Below, piece by piece: positions 45,152 to 54,104 of a stretch of DNA of 64,000 bases. Source of the DNA: Streptomyces koelreuteriae. Its GTDB lineage: Bacteria; Actinomycetota; Actinomycetes; Streptomycetales; Streptomycetaceae. A program made the position numbers and the translations under genes. Where the stretch lies: contig NZ_CP075896.1 in assembly GCF_018604545.1 (NCBI RefSeq), positions 7,750,001 to 7,814,000 on the forward strand, given 5' to 3'. The stretch's first letter is position 1; every line of letters begins with the position of its first letter. The notes under the pieces were generated by a model. It worked only from the letters and a program-made list of their open reading frames with translations, was not told the origin of the DNA and ran no database searches.

Positions 45152-45466
45152 TCACGCTTGCCTCTTCGATTCGTCCAGCGAGTCGGCGCTGTCCTCGTCC
45201 GTCTGCGTGAAGTTCTCGGAGATCACGTCCGCGTTCTCGGAGAACTTCTTCACGTTGTCGTGCACCCGTTCGTGACCCGCGACCCACGCCTTGTCGAACC
45301 CGTCGAGAGCCTCCGCGAGCCGGCTGTCGCCGACGAAGCTCTCGAAGTCCTCCCGGTCGCCCGCGGCGTGGAAGAGAGTCGCGCTGTCGCCGATCAGATC
45401 CCCGATGTTCTGGAGCTCCCTGGCCGTGTCCTTCAAGTCCTGCACGGGAACGCTGATACGCCCCAT
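45152..45466 (-). CDS. WXG100-type small secreted protein (second)
   Basis: 104 residues from ATG 45466 (GGAG six bases upstream). All-helical with a helix-turn-helix hairpin plan (VQDLKDTARELQNIGDLIGD ... FDKAWVAGHERVHDNVKKFS ENA). The turn reads KAWVAG rather than a strict WxG. Length fits an EsxB-like partner. It follows the first WXG100 gene by 75 bases and precedes the partner and RHS genes. Confidence 0.8.
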   Translation of the reverse strand: MGRISVPVQDLKDTARELQNIGDLIGDSATLFHAAGDREDFESFVGDSRLAEALDGFDKAWVAGHERVHDNVKKFSENADVISENFTQTDEDSADSLDESKRQA

Positions 45467-45541
45467 CGGCGTCTCCTCTCCTGCTCCGGCCGTCCGGCCC
45501 CGCCTCACGGGGAGGGCGCGGGCCGGACGGTGCCGGGTACG

Positions 45542-45841
45542 TCAGCCGATGGAGCCGGACGTCTGGTCGTCGGTGTCGACGAACGCGTCGGCGACCTGCT
45601 TGATGAACTCGCTGACGCCCTGCAGCCCCTCGATCGCCTCCTGGGTGCCGTTCTTGTACTCCTCCCAGAAGGGACGGAACTTGGTCTCGGAGCCCGGCGT
45701 CGCGTAGGCCGCCTCGACCATCTCCTCCATCTTGGTGTTGGCCTCGTGGAGGCTCTGCTGCATCAGCTCCTTCTGGTTCTGCAGCCAGGTCGAGGCCTCC
45801 TGCATCTCTTCCGGGCTGATCTGGATGTTGCCGCCGGCCAT
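45542..45841 (-). CDS. WXG100-type small secreted protein (first)
   Basis: 99 residues from ATG 45841 (GGAAGGA seven bases upstream). N-terminal IQISPEEMQEASTWLQNQKE then a helical hairpin with FRPFWEEYKNGTQEAIEGLQ at the turn; W-x-x-x-x-x-G rather than WxG. Typical size for an EsxA-like substrate of T7SS. First gene of the four-gene unit esx-esx-partner-RHS, which points to heterodimer formation with the next product; pairing is inference. Confidence 0.82.
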   Translation of the reverse strand: MAGGNIQISPEEMQEASTWLQNQKELMQQSLHEANTKMEEMVEAAYATPGSETKFRPFWEEYKNGTQEAIEGLQGVSEFIKQVADAFVDTDDQTSGSIG

Positions 45842-45923
45842 GCCGATGTCCTTCCGTCGCTCCGTGTCGCCGCGGCCGTCGGGCCGCACACACCGGGCTC
45901 TACGGGGCACCTGCCGGGGTGGT

Positions 45924-46406
45924 TCACGCCTCTTGCGAAACGGCGGGGAGGCCCGCGCCGAACGCCCCGTCGAGGGTCCCGGCGGGCAGCACCTTGCTCG
46001 AGTTGTGCTCGCGGACGATCCGCCAGCCGTCCGGCGTACGGCGCCAGACCAGCGAGGTCGTGGTGCGCAGGTCCGTGGCGCCGTCGGGCAGGGTGATCCG
46101 CGCTGTGAACGTCAGGGTGGACGCGGCCAGTTCCTGGCCCGCGATGACGTGCGGCCCGTCGTCGACGGCGTGGTGCGCGGAGACCATGCCGCGAAAGCCG
46201 GGTTCCCAGATCGAGCCGTAGCCGGCGGCTGTCGTCGCCACCCGCTGCTCGGGGTCGAAGTCGTCGTAGAGGCGGACGTCCGGAGAGCCGAAGTCGTAGA
46301 ACCCGCCGAAGATCCGCCGGAAGTCGAACGGCGGGTCGCCCTCGTCGCGTTCCCAGCCGAACACCCACCGGACGTGCAGGTCCGCGATCACTTGTCCAGG
46401 ATTCAT
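45924..46406 (-). CDS. SnoaL/NTF2-like protein
   Basis: 160 residues of the NTF2-like cone fold: N-terminal helices and RIFGGFYDFGSPDVRLYDDF, central HHAVDDGPHVIAGQELAAST and C-terminal TSLVWRRTPDGWRIVREHNS SK. This family includes small-molecule cyclases, isomerases and non-enzymatic proteins, so the function cannot be set. It stands between the T7SS unit and the MFS/monooxygenase pair on the same strand. Confidence 0.78.
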   Translation of the reverse strand: MNPGQVIADLHVRWVFGWERDEGDPPFDFRRIFGGFYDFGSPDVRLYDDFDPEQRVATTAAGYGSIWEPGFRGMVSAHHAVDDGPHVIAGQELAASTLTFTARITLPDGATDLRTTTSLVWRRTPDGWRIVREHNSSKVLPAGTLDGAFGAGLPAVSQEA

Positions 46407-46448
46407 GACTCGACGCTATGGCCGCGGGCGAACGTCAGGGAGGGTCCG

Positions 46449-47891
46449 TCACACCCACCCAGATGCCCGCCGGTCGCGTGCCAGTAGGGTCGCGGGCACC
46501 GCCGCGAGGACGAAACACGCCCCCGCCGACGCGACATAGAGGTACACGCCGGTCGCCGTGCTCACCGGGGCGCCGTCGGCGAGGGTCCCGGGAACGTGGC
46601 TCGCCTTGAGTATCTCGCCGCCGGCGATGTTGAGGACGACCGAGCCGAGGGCGAGTACGACCGACACCAGGCCGGCGATCGTGCCCTGCCGCTCGGGCGC
46701 TTCGAGGCTGGTCGCCAGGTTGTAGCCGGAGGCGCCGATCGCACCGGCGGCCACGCCGAGCAGGGTGCCGCAGACGACCGCCAGGGGGAGCATCGAGACC
46801 CCCGCCAGCATCGCGAGGGTCGCCGCCGCACCGACGGCGATGCCGCCGAGAAGGGGCAGCGCGGGACCGAACCGCCCCGCGAGCCAGCCGGCGCACGTGC
46901 CGCCGATCACGATGCCGAGATTGGGCGCGGCGAGCAGCACCGCGACCGCCTCTCCGTCGCCCAGCCCGTAACCGAGCCCCAGGCCGGGCGGCACCTGGGC
47001 GACGATGCCCGTCAGTTGCAGCATGCTCCGGAAGGACCCCGCCGCCAGGACCAGGGCCAGCAACGTCAGCAGGATCGGACGGCTGAGGGCCCGGATGTCG
47101 ATGACGGGTTCGTCGACCCGCAGCGCGAGGAACGCCCAGCCGGCCAACCCGGCGGCACCGGCGGCCAGCAGCGCGACCATGCCCACGGACAGCCAGCCGA
47201 GGTCGCTGCCCAGAGTGGTGTAGGCGAGCACCGCGCCGAGTCCACCGCCGAGCAGGAGCGCTCCGCCCACGTCGATCCGGCCGGTGCCGCGGACGGGCGA
47301 CTCCGGGATGAAGGACCGCACGCAGAGCGCGGCGATCGCGGCGAGCAGCGCCGCCACGAGGAACACGCTCCGGTAGCCGAACACATCGATGACCGGCTGC
47401 ATCAGGAACGGCTCGACGATGCCGACGACCGACGAGCCGGACGTCACGATCCCGACCAGGGCCATCGCCACCCGCGGGGTGCAGATCCGGCGTGCCAGGG
47501 CCACCGTGATGAAGACCGCGGCGAAGGCGGCGCCTTGGAGGAAGCGCCCCACCAGGAAGATCCAGACGTTGGGGGCGACGAGGCAGACCAGCGCTCCGAT
47601 GCAGGCGAGGAGCAGCGTGCCGATGAGGATCCGGCGGTGGCCGAAGACGTCGGAACTCTTCGCGAGCAGCGGCGACCAGAGGGCCCCGGCCAGCAGCGCG
47701 CTCGCGTTCAGCCACGCGGCCTGGTCGGTGTCGAAGTGCTCCATCAACTGGGGCAGGACCATCATGGGGGAGCCGATGGCCACGTCGGCCAGGACGTTGG
47801 CGAGCGTGAGAACGGCGGCCCAGCCGATGAGCCGCTTGCTCCAGCGCTGCTCCTGGGCGCGGGGGGCGGGCTTTTCCAGTGTGTCCTTCAC
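46449..47891 (-). CDS. MFS exporter (drug/H+ antiporter type)
   Basis: 480 residues with about 14 membrane helices, the DHA2-like plan. Motif A region is KSSDVFGHRRILIGTLLLAC near residue 65 (normally G..aDr.GrR). The conserved antiporter region follows (LVGRFLQGAAFAAVFITVAL). Start GTG 47891 overlaps the stop of the upstream monooxygenase gene (GTGA), so exporter and oxygenase are made together. Likely exports an antibiotic or oxidised product; TetR at 49237 is the probable regulator. Confidence 0.87.
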   Translation of the reverse strand: MKDTLEKPAPRAQEQRWSKRLIGWAAVLTLANVLADVAIGSPMMVLPQLMEHFDTDQAAWLNASALLAGALWSPLLAKSSDVFGHRRILIGTLLLACIGALVCLVAPNVWIFLVGRFLQGAAFAAVFITVALARRICTPRVAMALVGIVTSGSSVVGIVEPFLMQPVIDVFGYRSVFLVAALLAAIAALCVRSFIPESPVRGTGRIDVGGALLLGGGLGAVLAYTTLGSDLGWLSVGMVALLAAGAAGLAGWAFLALRVDEPVIDIRALSRPILLTLLALVLAAGSFRSMLQLTGIVAQVPPGLGLGYGLGDGEAVAVLLAAPNLGIVIGGTCAGWLAGRFGPALPLLGGIAVGAAATLAMLAGVSMLPLAVVCGTLLGVAAGAIGASGYNLATSLEAPERQGTIAGLVSVVLALGSVVLNIAGGEILKASHVPGTLADGAPVSTATGVYLYVASAGACFVLAAVPATLLARDRRASGWV

Positions 47892-49066
47892 TCCGCGTCC
47901 CCTCCAGCGCGCCGGGGCGTGGTCCGCTCAGGGCTGTCGGGTGTCGCCTGTGTCGCTCGCAGCGTCTCGTTGCGGGCGGCGATGGCGGCCCAGGTGGTCG
48001 GCAGCATGCGGTCGCGACCGCTGTGGACACGGTTCTGGGCGAACGTGACATACGGGCGCTGCCGGGCCTCGTACCGTGCGAACGCGGCGGTGTGGTCGCC
48101 CCCGCACCGTTCGAGTTCCTCGGCGAGGAAGCGGGCTCCCATGAGCGCGAGTGAGGTGCCCCGGCCGGACAGGAAGGCCGGGCTGTACCCGGCGTCCCCG
48201 ACGAGGGCGACACGGCCGCGGTGCCAGGAGGGCAGGTGGATCTGGCTCGCGGAGGTGAAGAAGAACCCGGGATCGGCGAGGGCCGCGTCGAGCAACTCCG
48301 GTATCCGCCAGGACCGGTAGCCCGCGAAGGCGTCGACGAGGATCTTCTTCTGGGCGTCCAGGTCGTGATGGTCGTAGTCGATCCGTTCCGAGCGGAACTG
48401 GAAGACCGCGACGGCCTTGCCCTGGTACCGGAACAGGCCCGCCATGCGGCCGGGGACGTTGTAGATCGAGTTGGGGCCCTCGGACGACGCCTCGCCGGGG
48501 TGGTCGGCGAGGGCGAAGTAGACACCGAGGTGCCGGAGGTAGTCCTCCTCGGGCCCGAACACCAGCCTGCGTACCGCGGAGTGCTGGCCGTCGGCACCGA
48601 GCACCAGGTCGTACCGCCCGGTGCGGCCCGATGCGAAACGCACGTCGACGCCGCCGTCCCCTCCGCCGCTCACGCCGTCGTCGGTCAGGGTCTCGATCGA
48701 GTCGCCGAAGCGGATCGCCGCGGTGTCCGGGAGCGCCTCGGCGAGGATGCGGACGAGGTCCTCGCGGAGCAGCTCGATGTCGTCGTCGGAGTCGCTGACC
48801 TCCGCCATCGGGATCCGGGCCACGGGCTCGCCCGCGCTGTCGACGAACCGGGTGAGCTCGGACATCCGAACCCGTCGCTTCTGGATCTCGGCACGTAACC
48901 CCATCCCGTCCACGGCCTCGATCGCGTCGCCGCGGATGTCGATGGGGGTGCCGTTGAGCCGGAGGCGGCGGGCGTATTCGACGACGGTGACGTCGTGGCC
49001 GCGGGTGCCCAGCTCAAGTGCGCAGGCGAGCCCGGCGATTCCGGCTCCGGAGACAAGCATCTTCAC
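47888..49066 (-). CDS. FAD-dependent monooxygenase (aromatic/TetX-like group)
   Basis: 392 residues from GTG 49066 (GGAG eight bases upstream). Rossmann FAD motif MLVSGAGIAGLACALELGTR near the N-terminus, DG motif YDLVLGADGQHSAVRRLVFG near 160 and GD motif VALVGDAGYSPAFLSGRGTS near 285 place it in class A flavin monooxygenases, the group of PHBH and TetX. It uses NAD(P)H and O2 to hydroxylate an aromatic or polycyclic substrate. First gene of the coupled oxygenase-MFS pair, divergent from tetR. Together these suggest inactivation or export of an antibiotic-like compound; substrate unknown. Confidence 0.88.
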   Translation of the reverse strand: MKMLVSGAGIAGLACALELGTRGHDVTVVEYARRLRLNGTPIDIRGDAIEAVDGMGLRAEIQKRRVRMSELTRFVDSAGEPVARIPMAEVSDSDDDIELLREDLVRILAEALPDTAAIRFGDSIETLTDDGVSGGGDGGVDVRFASGRTGRYDLVLGADGQHSAVRRLVFGPEEDYLRHLGVYFALADHPGEASSEGPNSIYNVPGRMAGLFRYQGKAVAVFQFRSERIDYDHHDLDAQKKILVDAFAGYRSWRIPELLDAALADPGFFFTSASQIHLPSWHRGRVALVGDAGYSPAFLSGRGTSLALMGARFLAEELERCGGDHTAAFARYEARQRPYVTFAQNRVHSGRDRMLPTTWAAIAARNETLRATQATPDSPERTTPRRAGGDAE

Positions 49067-49236
49067 GTAGGCGCTCCAGGTGTCGCGGTGGTGAGAGTGA
49101 GTGTGCTCGTGAGTGTGCGACCCTTAAAGAAACAGGCTGTCGCTTTTAGCGAGCTTACTGAGTACCGGCTTGCACCGCAACGCCGCACCTGACGACAATC
49201 GGCAACCGAGCAGAGAAACAGGAGGTGAGCGCGGCG

Positions 49237-49842
49237 ATGGCCGACGGGACCGCTGACCGGTCGCCCGCACGGCGCCCCGGTGGCCGCAACGCGCGTGTGA
49301 GAGCGCAGATCCTCGCCGCGACCGTCGAACTCGTGGCGCGCGACGGCATCGCGGGCTTCCGCTACGAGGAGGTCGCCGAATTCGCCGGCGTCCACAAGAC
49401 CAGCGTCTACCGCAACTGGCCCGACCGCGAGGAACTGGTGGTCGAAGCCCTGCTGCGCTACGCCGAGGACCTCGCCTCGGTCGCCGACACCGGCGACATC
49501 CACCGGGACTTGGCCGACTTCGTGCTGGCCCTCGCCGGTGGCCTGGAAACGCCGTTCGGCCGGACCCTGGAACAGGCCTTTCAGCCCGCTCGCCAGAGCG
49601 CCACCGTCGAGGCGCTGACCAAGATCCTCGACCAGCGCGTGGCGGCCCTGCGGCGGCGGGTGGACACCGCCGTCGACCGGGGCGAACTCCCCCCGGTCGA
49701 CAGCGCCTTCCTCGGCGAGATGATCTCCGGCCCGGTGCACCTCATCGTGAACCGGGGCATGCGCACGTTCACCCGCGAGGACGCGGAGCGCATCGTCGGC
49801 GTGGTACTCGCGGGCATCCGGGCCACGGCACCGCACGCCTGA
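49237..49842 (+). CDS. TetR family repressor
   Basis: 201 residues from ATG 49237; AGGAGG at 49220-49225 overlaps an upstream GTG and so supports this ATG with an 11-base gap. N-terminal HTH VRAQILAATVELVARDGIAG ... EEVAEFAGVHKTSVYRNWPD; C-terminal helices form the ligand pocket (TetR_C-type, LASVADTGDIHRDLADFVLA). Divergent from the oxygenase gene; the 170-base region between includes a small inverted repeat TCGCT-TTT-AGCGA at 49140-49152 that could be its operator. It likely controls oxygenase-MFS in response to their substrate. Confidence 0.9.
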   Translation: MADGTADRSPARRPGGRNARVRAQILAATVELVARDGIAGFRYEEVAEFAGVHKTSVYRNWPDREELVVEALLRYAEDLASVADTGDIHRDLADFVLALAGGLETPFGRTLEQAFQPARQSATVEALTKILDQRVAALRRRVDTAVDRGELPPVDSAFLGEMISGPVHLIVNRGMRTFTREDAERIVGVVLAGIRATAPHA

Positions 49843-49878
49843 GCGGGCTCAGCGGCCGGCCCGGTGACGCCCCTGTGC

Positions 49879-50967
49879 TCAGCCGACGGTCGCGGCCCGC
49901 ACGCACAGCACGTCCGGCAGATGTGAGGCGAGCTGCTGCCAGCTGTCGCCGTCGTCCGAGGACGCGAACACCTCGCCGTTGCGGTTGCCGAAGTAGACGC
50001 CCGCCGGATCGCCGTCGTCCGCGCACATGGCGTCGCGCAGCACCGTGCCGTAGTGGTCCTCCTGGGGCAGCCCCGCCGAGAGGGGCTCCCAGCTCTTGCC
50101 CGCGTCCGCCGTCCGGTAGACGCGACACCGGTGGTCGGCCGGGACGCGGTCGGCGTCGGCGTTGATCGGGAACACATACGCCGTGCCACCCCGGTGCGGG
50201 TGTGCGACCGCCGCGAAGCCGAACGTGGACGGCAGGCCCTCGCCGATGTCCGTCCAGTGCGCGCCCGCGTCGTCGCTGCGGTACACACCCCAGTGGTTCT
50301 GCAGGTACAGCCGGTCCGGGCTCACGGCGTCCCGCGCGACCTTGTGCACGCACTGGCCGAACTCCGGGTTCGGGTCGGGCAGGAACACCGCCGAGACACC
50401 CGAGTTGGAAGGAGCCCAGCTCGCGCCGCCGTCCAGGGTGCGGAACACACCGGCGGTCGAGACGGCGACCGTCACGGCCTTCGGGTCGCGCGCGTCGGTG
50501 AGCACGGTGTGCAGCCCCTCACCGCCGCCGCCCGGCATCCACTTCGAGCGCGTGGGGTGCTCCCACAGGGGCCGGACCAGCTCGAAGGTCTCCCCGCGGT
50601 CCTCCGAGCGGTACAGCGCGGCCGGTTCCGTACCCGCGTACACCACGTCCGGCTCGGCGGCGGCCGGGTGCAGCTGCCACACCCGCTCCAGGGACGCCCC
50701 CGTGTCCTTGGGGAACTTGACGGCGGGGCGCTCCGGTTCGGTCCAGGTGCGGCCGAGATCGTCGGAGTGGAACACCGACGGGCCCCAGTGCGCGCTGTCG
50801 CCTCCGGCCAGCAGCCGAGGGCTCGGGCCCCGGGTGTCGACGGCGACCGAGTACACGGCCTGCGCGTTGAAGTAGGGACTCTCGTCGAACTCCCAGGCGC
50901 CGGCATCCCGCCGGCGCCCGATGAACAGGCCTTTGCGCGTGCCCACGGCCAGCAGTACCTCGGCCAT
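49879..50967 (-). CDS. BNR/Asp-box beta-propeller protein (sialidase/sortilin-like fold)
   Basis: 362 residues from ATG 50967 (GGAGGTGATC six bases upstream). Contains at least five Asp-box repeats: SDDLGRTW, SEDRGETF, LDGGASW, SDDAGAHW, SDDGDSWQ. N-terminus reads LLAVGTRKGLFIGRR. No signal peptide and no sialidase arginine triad was recognised, so it is probably a non-hydrolytic propeller of the VPS10/exo-alpha-sialidase-like class. Convergent with tetR. Function unknown. Confidence 0.82.
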   Translation of the reverse strand: MAEVLLAVGTRKGLFIGRRRDAGAWEFDESPYFNAQAVYSVAVDTRGPSPRLLAGGDSAHWGPSVFHSDDLGRTWTEPERPAVKFPKDTGASLERVWQLHPAAAEPDVVYAGTEPAALYRSEDRGETFELVRPLWEHPTRSKWMPGGGGEGLHTVLTDARDPKAVTVAVSTAGVFRTLDGGASWAPSNSGVSAVFLPDPNPEFGQCVHKVARDAVSPDRLYLQNHWGVYRSDDAGAHWTDIGEGLPSTFGFAAVAHPHRGGTAYVFPINADADRVPADHRCRVYRTADAGKSWEPLSAGLPQEDHYGTVLRDAMCADDGDPAGVYFGNRNGEVFASSDDGDSWQQLASHLPDVLCVRAATVG

Positions 50968-51272
50968 GCCGATCACCTCCGCGGCGTCGCCATTGACGCC
51001 CTTGTCTCTGACACCGGCCAGTCTGCACCCCACCACTGACAGTCACCTCTGGAACGGGCTCCGGTGCAGGTCAGACGGGTGTCGGGGGTCGCCGCGAGGC
51101 TCGGCGGACCGTGATCCTTGCCGTGATCCGGACCGCGATCCGGAGGGCGCCCGCGGGGGCCGGGAGGCGTGGGGACCGTCACGTCGGAGTAGGTGCAGTG
51201 AGCATCCAGGGGCCGTCTTCCGTATGCAGAGGGCGGCGGGATGGTCATGCGCGCATGAGGAGGATGCCTTCG
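50968..51272. other. 305-base divergent intergenic region
   Basis: Lies between the starts of the BNR gene and the Rv1733c-like gene. It holds no convincing coding frame. The only structure seen is the 12-base triplicate repeat at 51109-51144; promoters were not recognised with confidence. Confidence 0.6.
51109..51144. repeat. Three tandem 12-base repeats
   Basis: CCGTGATCCTTG, CCGTGATCCGGA, CCGCGATCCGGA in direct succession. Each carries GATCC. Could be a regulator array or simple slippage. Confidence 0.6.
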
Positions 51273-51857
51273 ATGGCGTTACGAGGTCCGAAGGTGTGGC
51301 TGTGGCGCTGGCGGCGCAATCCGCTCAAGCGCCGCGCCGACAGGGTGGAGGCCTGGGTCGTGCTGGGCGTGTGGACGCTCACCGCGTTCCTCGGGATGCT
51401 GGCCGGCACGACGGTGAGCCGGTCCGTCGAGGACGGGCTCGCCCGGGAGCGCGTCGAGTGGCGGCCCCTGGTGGCCCGGCTCGACGAGCGGGCCCCCGGG
51501 AGGGCCGCCGAGAGCGGCGGCGTGTCCCGTACCGAGCAGGTGTGGGCGCAAGCGACGTGGACCGCCGTGGACGGCTCCGCGCACTCCGGGCAGCTCCGGG
51601 TCCCGGCGGGCAGCGCCGCCGGGACACCGGTCACGGTGTGGACGGACCCCGAGGGCCGCCAGGTGACCCGACCCGTCACCGAGTCCCAGGCCCAGGTACG
51701 GGCCTTCCTGACCGGCAGTGTGGCGGGTATCGGCGCCGCGCTCCTGCCGCTCGTCGGCGGCCGTGCCCTGCGCCGCCGGCTGGAACGCGGACGCATGGAC
51801 CAGTGGGACGCCGAGTGGGCCCGCTTCGGGCCGATGTGGGGACGTACGACGGGGTGA
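51273..51857 (+). CDS. Rv1733c-like two-TM membrane protein
   Basis: 194 residues from ATG 51273, chosen because GAGGAGG ends nine bases upstream; ATGs at 51255 and 51264 lie on or before this site. Two membrane helices (AWVVLGVWTLTAFLGMLAG and AFLTGSVAGIGAALLPLVGG) flank an external ~90-residue domain with TWTAVDGSAHSGQLRVPAG SAAGTPVTVW. This plan matches the Rv1733c family of actinobacterial envelope proteins, of unknown role. Confidence 0.82.
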   Translation: MALRGPKVWLWRWRRNPLKRRADRVEAWVVLGVWTLTAFLGMLAGTTVSRSVEDGLARERVEWRPLVARLDERAPGRAAESGGVSRTEQVWAQATWTAVDGSAHSGQLRVPAGSAAGTPVTVWTDPEGRQVTRPVTESQAQVRAFLTGSVAGIGAALLPLVGGRALRRRLERGRMDQWDAEWARFGPMWGRTTG

Positions 51858-51870
51858 GGCCGCGCTGGCG

Positions 51871-51901
51871 CGGTGGCCGAGCCGGATCGGGCCGGCCACC
51901 G
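51871..51901. terminator. Possible hairpin between convergent genes
   Basis: 8-base arms CGGTGGCC / GGCCACCG with a 15-base loop, between two convergent stops. Confidence 0.5.
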
Positions 51902-51920
51902 GGCCGCTGAGGGACCCCAC

Positions 51921-53954
51921 CTACCCGTGCCCCGCCCCGGCCGGCGCTCCCCGGCACAGGCGCAGCAGCCCCTCGTCCTCGTGGATGTCGTGGCTGCCGT
52001 AGCCACGGGCGTCGGCCCGGTGCCGCCGTGGGGACGCCAGCTCCGCCCGGAGCAGGTCGTGCAGGGGCGCCCCCGCGGGCCCGAGGGCAGCCACGCACCC
52101 GGCGACCGTCGTGCGGGTGCGCGGGTCCTCCGCCCACGCGGAGCGGAGGAGCGGAAGGAACTGTTCCGGCTCGCCGGCTATCCGCCACACCGCGCACGCG
52201 GCCGTGGCCCGCTGCCGTACGGCGCCGGAGCCCGAGCCGGCCGTCCGCCGCAGCCCGGGCAGGGCCGGACGGGCCGCCGGCCCCAGTCGCGCGAGCGCGT
52301 CCGCGGCGGCGGCACGGCGATGCCGGTCGCCGTCGGTGTCCGTCAACTCCCCGAGCAGCACGGGCAGCACGGCATCCGGTTCGCCCGTGATCGACCACAG
52401 CGCTTCCGCCACCGCGACGGAGCCGTCCGTCGCCAGCAGTCGGCGCAGATCCGGTATCGCCTCGTACGCGGCACTGCCGAACGCGCCGAGGGCACGGGCC
52501 GCCGCCCGTATGACGCCCTCGCGCGAACGTGGCCCGTCCTGCGCGCCGCGCAGGAGGCGTAACACCGCCGGTATGGATTCGGTATCGCCCAGTGCCGCGA
52601 GCGCCGACAGCAGGGGAGCGGCCCGCTCGTACACGCCGGGGCCGTCCAGCGGGACGCGGGCGAGCCGGCGCCGCAGAGCGGGAGCGAGCGGCAGGGCCGC
52701 CGGTCCCAGGTGGGGTATCGCGTGGCCCAGGTCGTCCGGTACGACCGGACCGGCCAGCACCTCGGCCAGCACCGGCGTCGCCCGTGGATCCCCCGTCCTG
52801 GCCAGGGCCTTGAGCGGACCGCCCAGCGTCGGTGCCCCCCGCTCCCCGTGCCGTACGCGAAACTCGGGACGGCGGGTCACCAGCGCGTGGAGGTGGTCCG
52901 CGGCCGGCCCGGCCAGCTCGAACAGCTCCGACAGCACGGCCACCGCCGCATCGTGCAACCGTCCCTCCTCGGCGCCCAGTTGGGCACCGATGAGAGCGAC
53001 CGGCTCTGCGCCGCTCGTACGCCACTCGCGGAACAGCCCGGCCGACATCCACACGGCGTTGCACCGGTCGAGGGGGTCCGGGCTGGTCAACTGCCCGCGC
53101 AGCAGGGCGATCCGGTCCGTGACCCGGCTGCCGAGCGCGGTGTGCAGCGTGCGCATCAGCTGGGAGCCCTCCTCGTCCGAGGGGCGCAGCCGCCGCAGCC
53201 GGTCGGCGAGCGTGTCCGTGCCGGGTCGGTCGCTCCCGGGGCCGGTGCGGGGGTGCAGCCCGGATCTGTCCCTGAGCAACCGGACCACGGACGGTACGAG
53301 ATTGGCGGGAAGTAGACCCGGCGCGCACCTCGCGAGCTGGCCCAGCGCGGCGAGCCGCAGCCCCGGCCCGTACGGGGGCGCGCTCAACTCCGCCAGCAGG
53401 TCCACCGCCTCGGACGCGTGCCCCGGGTGCCGTTCCACGAACAGGCCCAGGCTCGCGGCCAGGGCGAGCAGGACCCGGTCGTCCCGCTCCACGGCGATCC
53501 GCTCCCGCAACAGCGCGAGCACCCGCTCCGGTGGGCCGAGGAACCGCACGAGCGCGCCCGGGACCGCCCGGCGGACCCCGGCGTCGGTGTCCCCCGCGAG
53601 CCGGACGAAGACCTCGGCGCCCGCGAGCAGGACGGCCCGGGCTCGCGCGGCGTTCTCCTCCGAGGCACCCCCGTCATCTGCGATGTCGCCGATGCTGACG
53701 AGGAGTTCCACGACCCCCGCCCGGTCCCGCACCTCCTCGCGGACGGCGAGCGCGAGGAGAAACGGAACACAGGCGAGCGTCGCGTCGTACACGCCACCCT
53801 GGTGGTGCACGGCGCCGTACATCCCGTCGAGCGCGCTCTCCCGCTCGGCCGGGTCGGCGGAGGCCAGTCCCCGCAACAGTCCGGGCACGTCCTCCGCGCT
53901 GCCGTACGCATGCCGCAGCGAGGCCCAGTCGACCTCGTCGATCCCCCTGAACAC
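51921..53954 (-). CDS. HEAT-repeat protein
   Basis: 677 residues from GTG 53954 (GGGGAGG five bases upstream). Built of HEAT-like repeats throughout, for example ALLSALAALGDTESIPAVLR, AAARALGAFGSAAYEAIPDL, AAADALARLGPAARPALPGL and ATAACAVWRIAGEPEQFLPL. No catalytic domain, signal or membrane segment. HEAT arrays are protein-binding scaffolds; partner unknown. Large GC-rich gene standing alone; convergent with the Rv1733c-like gene. Confidence 0.82.
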   Translation of the reverse strand: MFRGIDEVDWASLRHAYGSAEDVPGLLRGLASADPAERESALDGMYGAVHHQGGVYDATLACVPFLLALAVREEVRDRAGVVELLVSIGDIADDGGASEENAARARAVLLAGAEVFVRLAGDTDAGVRRAVPGALVRFLGPPERVLALLRERIAVERDDRVLLALAASLGLFVERHPGHASEAVDLLAELSAPPYGPGLRLAALGQLARCAPGLLPANLVPSVVRLLRDRSGLHPRTGPGSDRPGTDTLADRLRRLRPSDEEGSQLMRTLHTALGSRVTDRIALLRGQLTSPDPLDRCNAVWMSAGLFREWRTSGAEPVALIGAQLGAEEGRLHDAAVAVLSELFELAGPAADHLHALVTRRPEFRVRHGERGAPTLGGPLKALARTGDPRATPVLAEVLAGPVVPDDLGHAIPHLGPAALPLAPALRRRLARVPLDGPGVYERAAPLLSALAALGDTESIPAVLRLLRGAQDGPRSREGVIRAAARALGAFGSAAYEAIPDLRRLLATDGSVAVAEALWSITGEPDAVLPVLLGELTDTDGDRHRRAAAADALARLGPAARPALPGLRRTAGSGSGAVRQRATAACAVWRIAGEPEQFLPLLRSAWAEDPRTRTTVAGCVAALGPAGAPLHDLLRAELASPRRHRADARGYGSHDIHEDEGLLRLCRGAPAGAGHG

Positions 53955-54104
53955 GTTGTCCTCCCCAGGCGAAGTACCAACTGACGGGGAGTCTGCACCA
54001 CGGCACTGACAACGAAGCGGAATCGGGAGATGACTGTGCGCGAACTGTGCGCCCGTTGGCCGACGACAGCCCGGTCCCGCGCCCGGAAGCGGCGCTCCGG
54101 TCCG

